Below are positions 1-9,218 of a stretch of 44,687 nucleotides of DNA, piece by piece. The stretch is from positions 1 through 44,687 of the IMG/VR virus record IMGVR_UViG_3300035666_000043. One strand, given 5' to 3'. The position numbers were made by a program, and so were the translations under genes. The notes under the pieces were generated by a model. That model ran no database searches. It worked only from the letters and a program-made list of their open reading frames with translations, and had not been told where the DNA came from. The DNA is from a virus. The first letter of the stretch is position 1. Each line of letters opens with the position of its first letter.

Positions 1-127
1 GGTGGAGCCCGCCGCTCCCATGACCCGCGAGGAGTCAGTGGATGCGTGGGGCGAGTCCGTTGTCACCGCCGCCGAGCAGCAGGGCATCGACCTGCAGGAG
101 TGGTGCAACGACCTCTATTCCGGCAAG
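1..127. repeat. Left copy of contig-end overlap
   Basis: The first 127 bases are identical to the last 127 bases (44561-44687). The repeat lies inside the scaffold gene and keeps its reading frame across the join. A length of exactly 127 is a common maximum assembly word size, so it is best read as the signature of a closed circular or circularly permuted assembly. A true T7-like terminal repeat would normally be longer and lie outside a structural gene. Confidence 0.93.
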
Positions 128-631
128 GACACCAGCGAACGCCGCGGCAAGCTGGCGGCGGCACTGGGCCTGCCCGAGACACTGATCGCGCGCTACGAGG
201 CTGGCTCCCTGGCTGCTGTGGCCCCCAAGGAACAGGTGGCCGCAGGCCTGAGCGATGAGGACGCCGCGGCCATTCGTGCCGTGGTGGGCGGTGATGCCAA
301 GTTCGCTGAGCTCAGCCAGTGGGCCCTGGCAAATCTCACCGAGGCCGAGCTGTCCGACTACAACGAAGCGGTCAACACCGGCAACCCGGCAGCAGCCCGG
401 GCAGCAGTGCGCTGGCTGCAGGGCAGGGCCGCCACGGCGGACAAGGAGCCGGCCCTGGTGATGGCCAGCGGCGGCACGGCCAACCCGGCCCTCGACGTGT
501 TCGAGACCGAGGAGGAGGCGATGGAAGCCAAGCAGGTGCTCACCAGGGGCGGCAAGCAGCGGTATCTGGTGGACGAGAAGTATCGCCGCTACATCGACTC
601 GAAGTTTGCACGCAGTCCGATATTCCTGTAG
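2..631 (+). CDS. Capsid assembly scaffolding protein (gp9-like), 3' part
   Basis: This is the C-terminal 209 residues of the scaffold protein. The gene starts at 44232 and crosses the contig join, giving 319 residues in all. The protein is acidic, Ala/Glu-rich and has no obvious enzyme motif, as expected for a scaffold that assembles the procapsid and is then released. Its place directly between portal and major capsid gene is the T7 gene 8-9-10 order. The apparent start at base 2 is only a Val codon inside the reading frame. The product ends in a basic stretch, as scaffold tails that touch the capsid shell usually do. Confidence 0.85.
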   Translation: MEPAAPMTREESVDAWGESVVTAAEQQGIDLQEWCNDLYSGKDTSERRGKLAAALGLPETLIARYEAGSLAAVAPKEQVAAGLSDEDAAAIRAVVGGDAKFAELSQWALANLTEAELSDYNEAVNTGNPAAARAAVRWLQGRAATADKEPALVMASGGTANPALDVFETEEEAMEAKQVLTRGGKQRYLVDEKYRRYIDSKFARSPIFL

Positions 632-649
632 AAGGTGTGCATGAGTACG

Positions 650-665
650 TCTGCACTCACGCAGA
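650..665. promoter_or_regulatory. Palindrome TCTGCA-CTCA-CGCAGA (one mismatch)
   Basis: A variant of the 16-bp palindrome found at many gene starts in this genome, with C instead of T at the seventh base from the right. It lies 74 bases before the major capsid start, where T7 has its phi10 promoter. It could be a promoter part, an operator or an mRNA hairpin. Confidence 0.45.
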
Positions 666-738
666 GCACAGGCCGGCTTAGGCCGACACCCTGATCGCAA
701 ACCCGTCGAGATAGCAGAGGCTCACCGCACACATTGCA

Positions 739-1770
739 GTGACCGCTATTTCCCTGTCCCGCCTTGGGCAAATCAAAGGCACGGGCAGCAACTTTGATCT
801 TTTCCTCAAACTTGGGATGTCGGAGGTGCTAACCGCCTTCGACCGCAAAACCGTATTCACTGGTCGAGTCAAGGAGCGCTCCATCCGGGGCGGCCACAGC
901 GCTCGATTCAAGGTGACCGGCCGGCGCACCGCTGGGTATCACACCCCGGGCACGCCGATCACCAACGTTCCCACCGACGCCAACAACCCCAACCCCAGCA
1001 ACGCGCCTTCGGATCGCAACGAGGAGGTCATCAATCTCGATGGCCTGCTGGTGGCGCCCGATACGGTCTATGACCTTGACGACCTCATGGAGGACGTTCA
1101 ATACCGTCAGGACATGATGCACCAGCTGGGTGAGGCCCTGGCCCGCGAGAAGGATGCTCGCGTTGCGCGGGTGCTCTATGCCGCGGCCAAGCGCAGCACC
1201 GAGCCGCTGAGCAAGACCAGCAACGCCGGCCGCACCGGCACCGCCCGGACCCTCAGCGCCGGCTATGCCAATGCCTCGAAGCAGGCCAAGGGCGACGAGC
1301 TCGCTTCTGTGATTGGTGACATCAAAGTCGCCATGCAGAAGAAGGACGTGCCTGTTGATGACATGGTGGTGGTCGTCCCCCCGGACGAGTACGACTTCCT
1401 CAACGAAGGCAGCAAGGTGATCAACGCCGACTTCAACCAGGGTTCGGCCAACGGCACCTATGGCGGCGGCACCATCGCCCGGGTGAAGGGGCTTCCCGTT
1501 ATGTGGAGCAACCACGTCACTCAGGCGGCCTACACCAACACGACCTTCGATCGCAACACGGCCTATCAGCAGAACCTGAGCAAGTGCCGCGCCTTGATCT
1601 TCCACAAGGACGCGATGGGTGTACTGACCCTGCGCCGGCCCCAGCTGCAGATGACCGCCCCCGGCGGCGACTACAACGTGGTCTATCAATCGCAGCTGTT
1701 TGTTGCGCGGATGGCCATCGGCATGGGGATTCTCCGTGCTGAATGTGCCGCCGTGATCGAAGTGCCTTAG
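739..1770 (+). CDS. Major capsid protein (gp10-like)
   Basis: A protein of 343 residues, close to T7 gp10A (345), that forms the icosahedral shell. The N-terminal part (a G-T-G-S-N-F segment, then EVLTAF-RKT) and the GHSARF region match the HK97-fold capsid proteins of T7-like cyanophages. It follows the scaffold gene and is followed by a strong intrinsic terminator, as in T7. The GTG start at 739 is chosen because the first residues align with the usual capsid N-terminus; no clear ribosome site precedes it. A palindrome at 650-665 lies in the leader. Confidence 0.9.
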   Translation: MTAISLSRLGQIKGTGSNFDLFLKLGMSEVLTAFDRKTVFTGRVKERSIRGGHSARFKVTGRRTAGYHTPGTPITNVPTDANNPNPSNAPSDRNEEVINLDGLLVAPDTVYDLDDLMEDVQYRQDMMHQLGEALAREKDARVARVLYAAAKRSTEPLSKTSNAGRTGTARTLSAGYANASKQAKGDELASVIGDIKVAMQKKDVPVDDMVVVVPPDEYDFLNEGSKVINADFNQGSANGTYGGGTIARVKGLPVMWSNHVTQAAYTNTTFDRNTAYQQNLSKCRALIFHKDAMGVLTLRRPQLQMTAPGGDYNVVYQSQLFVARMAIGMGILRAECAAVIEVP

Positions 1771-1795
1771 GCTTCGCCCGGGAACGACGGAGTGC

Positions 1796-1822
1796 GCCCC
1801 ACTGTCACAGGTGGGGCTTTTT
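1796..1822 (+). terminator. Intrinsic terminator after the capsid gene
   Basis: Perfect 7-bp stem GCCCCAC/GTGGGGC (1796-1802 with 1811-1817), an 8-base loop, then TTTTT at 1818-1822. It corresponds in position to T7 T-phi, which follows gene 10 and lowers transcription of downstream tail genes. Confidence 0.85.
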
Positions 1823-1863
1823 CATGCCTGCCGATAGCATTGGTCCGCACCGCCGCAGAGCAG

Positions 1864-2505
1864 ATGGGCGCCGACAAGCAGAGCGCTACGCCTGGCCGCA
1901 GCACGCTGCTGGATGCGGTGAACATCCTGCTGGCCAATATCGGCGAGCAGCCCGTCAGCACCCTGGAAGATCAGCAGGTGCTGGAGGCCCGCAGTGCCGA
2001 GGACACGGTGCTGGAGTTTCACAAGGAAGGCCAGACCCGCGGCTGGAGCTGGAACACCGAGCGGGACTATCCCTTCGCCCGCAATGGCGGCGGCGAGATG
2101 GTGGTCCCCGCCAACGTGGTGAGCTGGCAGCCGGACCCATACCAGTTCCAGCACCGCTACCAGCTACGGGGACAGCGGGTCTACGACAAGTTGCGCCGGA
2201 CCTACCAGATTGAGGACGCCGAGCTGCGGGCAGACGTGATCTGGCTGCTGCCCTGGGACGAATGCCCCGAGGCCTACAACCGCTGGACCCTGGTCCGCGC
2301 CGCACGGGTGTTCAGCGCCCGCACGGTCGGCGACGTGGCCGGGGTGCAGTACACCCAGCTGGATGAGCAGCAAGCCTTGATCGAGCTGCTGCGGGTGGAG
2401 AACGCGCAGGAGGCGCCGAACATGATCACCGGCCGGCGCCGGTTCCCCACCTTCCAGCCGGCCGAGGGCCTCACTGACCGGCTGATGGGGGGTGTGTTCC
2501 TGTGA
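1864..2505 (+). CDS. Tail tubular protein A (gp11-like)
   Basis: About 213 residues (T7 gp11 has 196). The segment beginning TLLDAVNILLANIGE is the typical N-terminus of the podoviral gatekeeper that joins portal to nozzle. A longer frame from GTG at 1792 is open but would run through the terminator hairpin at 1796-1822, so ATG 1864 is preferred; TTG 1843 is another option. The stop overlaps the GTG start of tail tubular protein B (GTGA at 2502-2505), implying coupled translation. Confidence 0.85.
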   Translation: MGADKQSATPGRSTLLDAVNILLANIGEQPVSTLEDQQVLEARSAEDTVLEFHKEGQTRGWSWNTERDYPFARNGGGEMVVPANVVSWQPDPYQFQHRYQLRGQRVYDKLRRTYQIEDAELRADVIWLLPWDECPEAYNRWTLVRAARVFSARTVGDVAGVQYTQLDEQQALIELLRVENAQEAPNMITGRRRFPTFQPAEGLTDRLMGGVFL

Positions 2506-5024
2506 GCCTGGTCAGCTACATGGTGCCAAATCTGATCCAGGGGATCAGCCAGCAGCCGGATGCGTTGCGCGACCCCACCCAGGGGGAGATCCAGATCAAC
2601 GCCATGAGCTCCCTGGTGGATGGCCTGCGCAAACGCGAGGGCACCGAGGTGATCGCCAAGGTCTCCAACGGCCCACTGGGCAACTGCATGTTGCACCAGA
2701 TCCAGCGGGATGCCGGCGAGCAGTATCTGGTGGTGATCGCCAGGACATCCATCAAGGTGTTCGAGCTGCTCACCGGGGAGGAGCGGACCGTCACCGCACC
2801 CAACGGGTTCAGCTACCTGGCCGGCGGCGCCGATGCCCGGGTGGACCTGCGTGCGGCGACGATCGCCGATTACACCTTCATCTCCAACACCAAGCGGCTG
2901 CCAGCAATGAAGGCGGCGACCGCTCCGGCCGTTGCCCGCCCATCGCTGCATGAATGCCTGGTGTGGGTGAAGGCCGCCAACTACGGGCAGGCCTACACCG
3001 TCAACGTCAACGGCACCACGGCCACCGTCGAGACGGCCATCCAGCCCGTGGAGGTCAACGGCAGCACCATCACCGAGAACCGGATCTCTGCGGCCGAGAT
3101 CGCCACCCAGCTGCGCACTGCTCTGCTGAGCGTCTCCGGTGTGACGATCGCCAGGCGCGGGTCGGTGCTGTGGCTGCAAAGCGCCAGTCCGATTGCGATC
3201 GAGGCGACTGATGCCCGGGCGAACGCCGACATCACCGCGATCACCAACTCAGTGCAGAGCTTTGCCGAGCTGCCAACCATGGCCCCCAGGGGCTATCAGG
3301 TGAAGATCGACGGGGATCCCGGCAACCAGTTCGACAACTACTACGTGGAGTTCGTGCCCAGGCAGGGCGCTGGCGGGTTCGGCGAAGGGGCCTGGGAGGA
3401 GACGGTCGCGCCGGGCCTGCCGTACCAGATCGACCCGGCCACCATGCCCCAGGTGCTGGTGCGGCTGCCCAACCAGTCGTTCTGGTTTGGCCCGGCCGAT
3501 GGGCAGACGGTCAGCGGGGTGAAGATCCCCAAGTGGGGCGAGCGCACGGCCGGCGATCTGGAGACATCGCCAGACCCGTCATTCATCGGCCACCCCATTC
3601 AGGACGTGTTCGTGTTCAAGAACCGGATGGGATTCTTGGCGGACGAGAACATCATCCTTAGCAGAACACGGGACTTCTTTGAGTTCTTCCCAGAGACTGC
3701 GACCGCTGTCCTCGATTCCGATCCGATTGATCTGACGGCAACCAACCCACGGGTTGCGCTGTTGCGTTATGCGATCCCCTACCAAGATGAGCTGATCGTC
3801 TTTGCTGATCAGATCCAGTTTCGGTTTAACTCGTCCGGCGCCCCGCTCACCCCATCAACCGGGCAGATCACGCTGCTCACCCAGTACGACATCGACCCGA
3901 ACGTCCGCCCAATCCAAGTGGCTGGCTCGATTGTGTTCTGCCAGGCCGACGGCGAGTGGTCGCAGTTTCAGGAGTTCAGCATTCGCGGTGTTGGCACAAC
4001 ACTGGTGGCCGACGCTTCTGATCTCACCACGTATGTGAGCAGCTACATCCCCAGCCAGGTCACCAAGCTGGCATCGAACGACATCGGCTATTCGTGGTTT
4101 GCGATCTCAGAAAAGCCCGGCTATCGCAGCCGCATCTATGTATTCAAATACTTCAACCGCAGCACGGCAGAGGGCCTGCGGCGAGAGCAGAGCAGCTGGA
4201 GCTACTGGGATCTGAACGGTGCCACCAGGATCCTGCAGATCGTTTGTGTGCAGGAGGTTCTCTACATCCTTGCGCAATACGAAAGCAGCGTGTGGCTGGA
4301 GCGGATGTCGGTGACCGACAAGGCCAGCGAGCCAGGCGGCCGGCCCAGGCCACTGCTCGATCGGCTGATCAGCACCACCAACGACACGCCCGCCCTGCTG
4401 CGGGTGGAGGAGGGCACCTACGACAGGGACACGGACACCACTGCTTGGCAGCTGCCGTTCCCCGTCGAGGCCCGGACCCTGGCGGTGAAAACCCGGGTGT
4501 CCAGCCAGGGCGGCTCTGAGGTTGAGCGTGGCGGCGGGACGGTGCTGGGCGAGACCAGCAGCGGCCGGCGCATCACCGCCAGAGGGGACTGGCGCGGCAA
4601 GGCCATCTACTTCGGCGAGGCCTACCAGTTCCTCTACCGCTTCACCCGCTTCAAGCTCTACCGGGACGCAGGCGACGGCCGGGTGCCGGGGAATGTTGGC
4701 CGGGTGCAGATCCGCCATGCCCGCCTCCGCTACCACGGCAGCTTCTACTTCGAGGCCCACGTCATGGCCGAGCGCCGGGACGCCGCGGTCTACACGTACA
4801 CCGGCAAGACGCTGGATGTCCTGGGTTCGGTGGTGGGCGATGAGGTGTTCCCAGAGACCGAGCCCCGCCCCGCTCGATACCTCGATGGGGTGTTCACCAT
4901 CCCCATCCAGTCCCGGGGCGACAGCTGCATTGTCGAGCTACGCAGCGACAGCCCCGACCCGTGCCAGTTCACCACCTGCGAATGGGTGGGCCTGGCATTC
5001 AGCAAAGCGAAGGCCGTTCGATGA
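2502..5024 (+). CDS. Tail tubular protein B (gp12-like nozzle)
   Basis: 840 residues (T7 gp12 has 794). The N-terminal VSYMVPNLIQGISQQPD-type segment is diagnostic of T7-like nozzle proteins, which form the tail tip through which DNA and ejection proteins leave. It starts with GTG overlapping the upstream stop and ends in an ATGA overlap with the next gene. The rest is beta-rich, as expected for nozzle propellers. No frame breaks are seen. Confidence 0.92.
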   Translation: MSLVSYMVPNLIQGISQQPDALRDPTQGEIQINAMSSLVDGLRKREGTEVIAKVSNGPLGNCMLHQIQRDAGEQYLVVIARTSIKVFELLTGEERTVTAPNGFSYLAGGADARVDLRAATIADYTFISNTKRLPAMKAATAPAVARPSLHECLVWVKAANYGQAYTVNVNGTTATVETAIQPVEVNGSTITENRISAAEIATQLRTALLSVSGVTIARRGSVLWLQSASPIAIEATDARANADITAITNSVQSFAELPTMAPRGYQVKIDGDPGNQFDNYYVEFVPRQGAGGFGEGAWEETVAPGLPYQIDPATMPQVLVRLPNQSFWFGPADGQTVSGVKIPKWGERTAGDLETSPDPSFIGHPIQDVFVFKNRMGFLADENIILSRTRDFFEFFPETATAVLDSDPIDLTATNPRVALLRYAIPYQDELIVFADQIQFRFNSSGAPLTPSTGQITLLTQYDIDPNVRPIQVAGSIVFCQADGEWSQFQEFSIRGVGTTLVADASDLTTYVSSYIPSQVTKLASNDIGYSWFAISEKPGYRSRIYVFKYFNRSTAEGLRREQSSWSYWDLNGATRILQIVCVQEVLYILAQYESSVWLERMSVTDKASEPGGRPRPLLDRLISTTNDTPALLRVEEGTYDRDTDTTAWQLPFPVEARTLAVKTRVSSQGGSEVERGGGTVLGETSSGRRITARGDWRGKAIYFGEAYQFLYRFTRFKLYRDAGDGRVPGNVGRVQIRHARLRYHGSFYFEAHVMAERRDAAVYTYTGKTLDVLGSVVGDEVFPETEPRPARYLDGVFTIPIQSRGDSCIVELRSDSPDPCQFTTCEWVGLAFSKAKAVR

Positions 5025-5470
5025 AGTGGGCACCGCCGACAGAGGACCGGGTGACGCACATCGCTGCGCATCTGCGGAAGCGGGATGCGATGGAGGTGTT
5101 CTGCAGCCATGGGATGCAACCCGCAGAAGCGGTGATCACAAGCTGGAAAAACTCTCCTTGCTGTCGTTGCATAGAGGGAGATATTGGGGAACCAGTGGGC
5201 CTGTGTGGTGTGCTGTCTGACGGGTTGATCTGGATGCTCGCCACTGATGGGCTCCTGGCCACACCGTCCCATCGGCGACAGTTCGCCAGGGGTGCAAGGC
5301 AATGGGTTGATGGCCTGGTTGCTGACGGGGTTGGCCCGCTGCACAACTGGGCGCTGGCCAGCAACCGCACCGCCCTGCGGTGGCTGGAGTCGCTGGGGTT
5401 TGAGATCGACACGCCGGCGCCGATGGGTCCCTGCGGGCAGCTGTTCTGCTACTTCGAGAGGACGGTCTGA
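5021..5470 (+). CDS. Internal virion protein A-like (gp13-like, GNAT-like fold)
   Basis: 149 residues, close to T7 gp13 (138). The C-terminal part (ASNRTALRWLESLGFEI) has the pattern of GNAT acetyltransferase ends, as described for the gp13/DUF2833 group. Whether it is catalytic cannot be told. It occupies the gp13 slot between nozzle and gp14-like genes, with ATGA coupling upstream and TGATG coupling downstream. Likely a minor virion or morphogenesis protein. Confidence 0.75.
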   Translation: MKWAPPTEDRVTHIAAHLRKRDAMEVFCSHGMQPAEAVITSWKNSPCCRCIEGDIGEPVGLCGVLSDGLIWMLATDGLLATPSHRRQFARGARQWVDGLVADGVGPLHNWALASNRTALRWLESLGFEIDTPAPMGPCGQLFCYFERTV

Positions 5471-6291
5471 TGGTGGTCATCACCCCGGCTATCGCTGGTC
5501 TTGCGCTTGGCGGGCTAAACGCTGGCCTGGGGCTCTTTGGTGCTTCGCAGGAGCAGGCCGCCGCCGAGCAGGATTACGTCAACCAGGTGGCGCTGCAGAG
5601 CGCCAGCCAGCGGTTCGCTCAGTGGCAGGCAGCGTTCACCAAGCGCTACACCGACGCCAACCAGCAGTACCAGTATTGGCAATCGACGCTGGCCTACAAC
5701 CAGCAGCGGGCCTATGTGAACAGCCTGCGCAACTTCGAGTTGGGCAAGGCGATCTCTCAGGCCCAGGTGGTGGGCCAGACCCGTGCCGCAGCCGGCGCTG
5801 ACTTTGCTCTGCAGTCCGATGCGCTCAGCCAGCAATTCGCTGAGGCCTCGATGGCTGATGCGGTGGCCTACCAGCAGTATCAGGTGGCAGCACTCAAGGC
5901 CCGGGCATCGGTGAATGCCAGCGGGCAGGAGGGCAGCAGTATCGACCGGCTGATCAACGACTACGCCCGCCAGCAGGGCGATTACGCCGCGATCCAGCAG
6001 GTCAACCAGAAGCTGCGCAGCGGGCAATACAGCAGGGCGCAGACGGCACAGGTGACGCAATACCTGAGCCGGTACAACAGCCAGCAGTTCTATGAACAGC
6101 AGCCGTATCTGGAGCCGATGCGACCCTTCCAGCCGCTGCCGACGCTGCTGTCACCCGCAGCACCGACGATGACCGGAGTGGCCCCGAGCAGCGGGCCCGC
6201 AGTCCTTGGCGGTCTGTCCGGGGTGATGGGCGGCATCAATACCGGACTGGGCATCTACTCCCAGCTTTCCGACATTCAGGCAGGCAGATGA
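5470..6291 (+). CDS. Internal virion protein B-like (gp14-like)
   Basis: 273 residues (T7 gp14 has 196). A Gly/Ala-rich hydrophobic N-terminus (ITPAIAGLALGGLNAGLGLF) is followed by a long Gln/Ala-rich helical region and a Gly-rich end. In T7, gp14 is ejected first and inserts in the outer membrane. The identification rests on this layout and on gene order; the sequence itself is poorly conserved in the family. It overlaps the next gene by four bases. Confidence 0.75.
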   Translation: MVVITPAIAGLALGGLNAGLGLFGASQEQAAAEQDYVNQVALQSASQRFAQWQAAFTKRYTDANQQYQYWQSTLAYNQQRAYVNSLRNFELGKAISQAQVVGQTRAAAGADFALQSDALSQQFAEASMADAVAYQQYQVAALKARASVNASGQEGSSIDRLINDYARQQGDYAAIQQVNQKLRSGQYSRAQTAQVTQYLSRYNSQQFYEQQPYLEPMRPFQPLPTLLSPAAPTMTGVAPSSGPAVLGGLSGVMGGINTGLGIYSQLSDIQAGR

Positions 6292-9215
6292 ACAGAGAGC
6301 TACCGCTGAACCAGATCCGCCCCGAGGCGCAGCCGCTGAGCAGCTTCATTCAGCCTGCGCAGCGGCGGGTGGCAGAACCGGCCGGGCCGCTGGAGATCCC
6401 GCGGGTGGGGCAGATCAACGTGATCCAGCAGGGCAGCGGCGGCAGTGTGGCCGGTGCCAACAACTTTTCCCGCACCGCTGCAGCGCTGGCACCGTTCAAC
6501 CAGGAGCTCACCCGGCTGGCGGGCAATGGATTGACGCTGTACGCGCAGAGCGAGGTGGAGAAGGGTGTCAACGAGGCGATGCGTGCCGCGGCACTGGTCA
6601 ACAACCAGATGCAGCAGTCCGGCGCCGAGTACGCCGCCGAGACGCGCAAGCTGGCGCAAGCTGACCCGATCGCCGCCATGGCGATGGATACGATCAACCC
6701 CTTCCGGCAGGCCGGGCGCCAGCGGGCGCTGATGCAGGTGGCCACGCTGGAAGCGGGCAGCGCCATGGTGTCCGCCTACCGGGCCAACCCGGATCTGGTG
6801 CTGGAGCCCGCCGAGTCGGGAGTGCTGGGGGAGCTCAAGGCCACCACCACCAAGGGGCTGCTGCAGAAGTACGGCATCAGCGAGACATCGCCCGGCTTCC
6901 CCCAGTTCATTTCCCAGCTGAACCAGGGCGCCGATCGCGTCACCGAAATGCACTGGCGGGACCGCCAGGACTACCTCAAGAGCACCATCCCCGAGACAGC
7001 CGCCGCCGAGATCCTGGGGATCCACCGGATGACGGTGGAGACAGGCGTGCTGGAGATCCCGCTGCCTGACGGGGGCGTGATGACGTTCACGCGACCACGG
7101 CCCGACGAGAAGCTGCCCGAAGCAGAGCTTTATCGCAGATCGCTGGAGTGGGAGTCGGGAGTGGCTGCGTTCATGTCCGCCACGCTGGACCGGATCTCGG
7201 AGGAGATGGGGCTGCCGGGTGAAACAACCAACGCCAAGCGCGCAGCACTGCAGCGGCTGCTGGCTGTAGCGAACTCAAGCGGGGACACGACCCTCACCCA
7301 GCTGCTGCGGCGGCTCCCCGTGGGCCCACGCGATGCCCAGGGCAATCGCGCCCCGGCCGTGACGTTCTTCGCTCAGGAGTTCGTTGACAGTGACATGAAG
7401 TACGGGGAGCACCATTACAAGATGGAGCAGCGCAGGCAAGAGCAAATCTTGTCTGACTACAGCGACGACGTGGCGCAGCTCACCTACGGGATGCCGGACG
7501 GTGCGGACAGGCTCAAGAAGCTCGAAGAGCTGAGGGAGGCTGCGCTTAAGGCCAACCCCAATCTGTCCAGAACAGAGCTGATGGAAGCGGAGGTCGCCAC
7601 GTCCAAGACGGTTGATGCGGTGACGAACCTCGGCCGGTCTGTCGAGCCCGTCAGCAAGCTGCTGCTGGACATGGAGGGCCGCTATGGCACCGCATGGAAC
7701 CCGAACCAGGCCGATGCGGAGATGCAGGCAGCGCTGGCGCAGGCCCCGGACGACGAGAAGTCGGCCCTGTCGCGGCAGTACGCCGCCATCCGGGACCGGA
7801 AGAACAGGGAGGCGGCAGCACCCACCACCCCGCAGGTGAACGGCGTGATCAGCCGGGCCGTGGAGGCTGGGGTGCGGGCGGCGTACCCCGACAAGATCAA
7901 CGAGGCCAACTTGCGCGGCGCCGACCCCATGGAGGTGATCGCCGGCATCACCGACGCGAACGCCAAAGAGTCGATATTGAGGCAGTATTCCGCCTATCAA
8001 CCCCATGTGAACGCAGCGCTGGCGGCGGCAACCGGGGAGAAGGGCGCACCGCTCACCGTGGCGGAAGCGGTGAAGGTGGCGACGGACGCAATCGCTGGCT
8101 ACGGCAAGAGCGACCCCCGCCAGAAGAAATATCTGTTCCCCGGCGTGGATGGCCAGCCTGGCGTGGGCGGGTCCGGCGCTGCTCCGACACCAGCGGCTGA
8201 CCCGAGCAAACCGCAGCTGCCGCCTGGCACCAGGCCCGCCACCCAGCCCGTCTACCCCAGCGGCCAGCTGGACAACATCCCAGGCCGGCAGAGCAGGCTC
8301 CGCACCTGGCGGGACGCGCCGGTGCTGGATGCAGCATCGGCGATCACTGAAGGCAACCGGGTGGAGGCAGGCGGCGCCCCCAGCGCTGCGCTGCAGCGGT
8401 TCGCCCGCGAGGCCGGCACCACCCCAGGGGCCCTGCTGAACCGCCATCTGGACTTCTACCCCGGCATCAAGGCCACGCCGGATTTCCGGCAGAAGCTGCA
8501 ACGGGACGGGCGCCAATCCCAGGCGATCCAGAGCAACGCCCGCGCCAGCACCGCCAAGGCACGCCAGCCAGTGGCGCAGGGCTATGCGTCCCGGGCGACC
8601 AACTGGATGCTGAACATGCTCATGCCGCCAGCAGTGGCTGGACAACGGGCGCCAATGCGCTCTGCTGTGGGTCTAGCTGGAGGCAACACCGTGGCAATCA
8701 ACAGCAGTGGAGGGGGCCGTGGCGTAGGCGGGCTCCTGGCCCTGATCCGCAGCGGCGAGGGCGACTGGAACTCCGTCAACTTCGGCACTGTGAACAACAC
8801 CGGCAAGGGCATCGGCACGATCACCAATCGCTCAATCGGCTCGCTTGAGGCGATGCAGTCCCGCGGCCAAGTCTTTGCCATCGGCGCCTACCAATTCACG
8901 CCAGGTGTCTTGGCCAGGGCCCGCCGCGAAGCAGGCCTATCGCCCAACGCCCCCTTCTCCCCCGAGAACCAGAACAAGATGGCCATGGCGCTGCTCACCG
9001 GCACCAAGCGGCCAGCGCTGGCCGCCTACCTGACCGGCCGCAGCGACGACCTTGGCGCTGCCCACTGGGACGTCGCCCGCGAGTGGGCGGCTGTGCAGGC
9101 CCCCAATGGTCGCGGGGTCTACGACGGGGACAGCGCAGGCAACCGGGCCAGCATCCCGGCCGCCCGGGTGCGGCAAATGCTGATCGAAGCCCGCCGCGAA
9201 ATCACCGGAAGGTAA
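6288..9215 (+). CDS. Internal core protein (gp15-like) with C-terminal lysozyme-like domain
   Basis: 975 residues. Residues 1-800 are mostly helical and polar, as in the ejected core protein gp15 (747 in T7). Residues about 807-975 look like a lysozyme/lytic transglycosylase: LLALIRSGEGDWNSVN with a candidate catalytic Glu near residue 822, then FAIGAYQFTPGVL, which resembles the GAYQ/GKYQF helix of such domains. In T7 the muralytic domain is instead at the N-terminus of gp16. Here it probably opens peptidoglycan during DNA entry. A Pro/Ala-rich linker (residues 620-680) precedes it. Confidence 0.8.
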   Translation: MNRELPLNQIRPEAQPLSSFIQPAQRRVAEPAGPLEIPRVGQINVIQQGSGGSVAGANNFSRTAAALAPFNQELTRLAGNGLTLYAQSEVEKGVNEAMRAAALVNNQMQQSGAEYAAETRKLAQADPIAAMAMDTINPFRQAGRQRALMQVATLEAGSAMVSAYRANPDLVLEPAESGVLGELKATTTKGLLQKYGISETSPGFPQFISQLNQGADRVTEMHWRDRQDYLKSTIPETAAAEILGIHRMTVETGVLEIPLPDGGVMTFTRPRPDEKLPEAELYRRSLEWESGVAAFMSATLDRISEEMGLPGETTNAKRAALQRLLAVANSSGDTTLTQLLRRLPVGPRDAQGNRAPAVTFFAQEFVDSDMKYGEHHYKMEQRRQEQILSDYSDDVAQLTYGMPDGADRLKKLEELREAALKANPNLSRTELMEAEVATSKTVDAVTNLGRSVEPVSKLLLDMEGRYGTAWNPNQADAEMQAALAQAPDDEKSALSRQYAAIRDRKNREAAAPTTPQVNGVISRAVEAGVRAAYPDKINEANLRGADPMEVIAGITDANAKESILRQYSAYQPHVNAALAAATGEKGAPLTVAEAVKVATDAIAGYGKSDPRQKKYLFPGVDGQPGVGGSGAAPTPAADPSKPQLPPGTRPATQPVYPSGQLDNIPGRQSRLRTWRDAPVLDAASAITEGNRVEAGGAPSAALQRFAREAGTTPGALLNRHLDFYPGIKATPDFRQKLQRDGRQSQAIQSNARASTAKARQPVAQGYASRATNWMLNMLMPPAVAGQRAPMRSAVGLAGGNTVAINSSGGGRGVGGLLALIRSGEGDWNSVNFGTVNNTGKGIGTITNRSIGSLEAMQSRGQVFAIGAYQFTPGVLARARREAGLSPNAPFSPENQNKMAMALLTGTKRPALAAYLTGRSDDLGAAHWDVAREWAAVQAPNGRGVYDGDSAGNRASIPAARVRQMLIEARREITGR

Positions 9216-9218
9216 CCC

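Noticed and set aside
1792-1863. Upstream extension of tail tubular protein A from GTG 1792
   Set aside because: It would translate through the intrinsic terminator hairpin, and the added residues do not match the family start.
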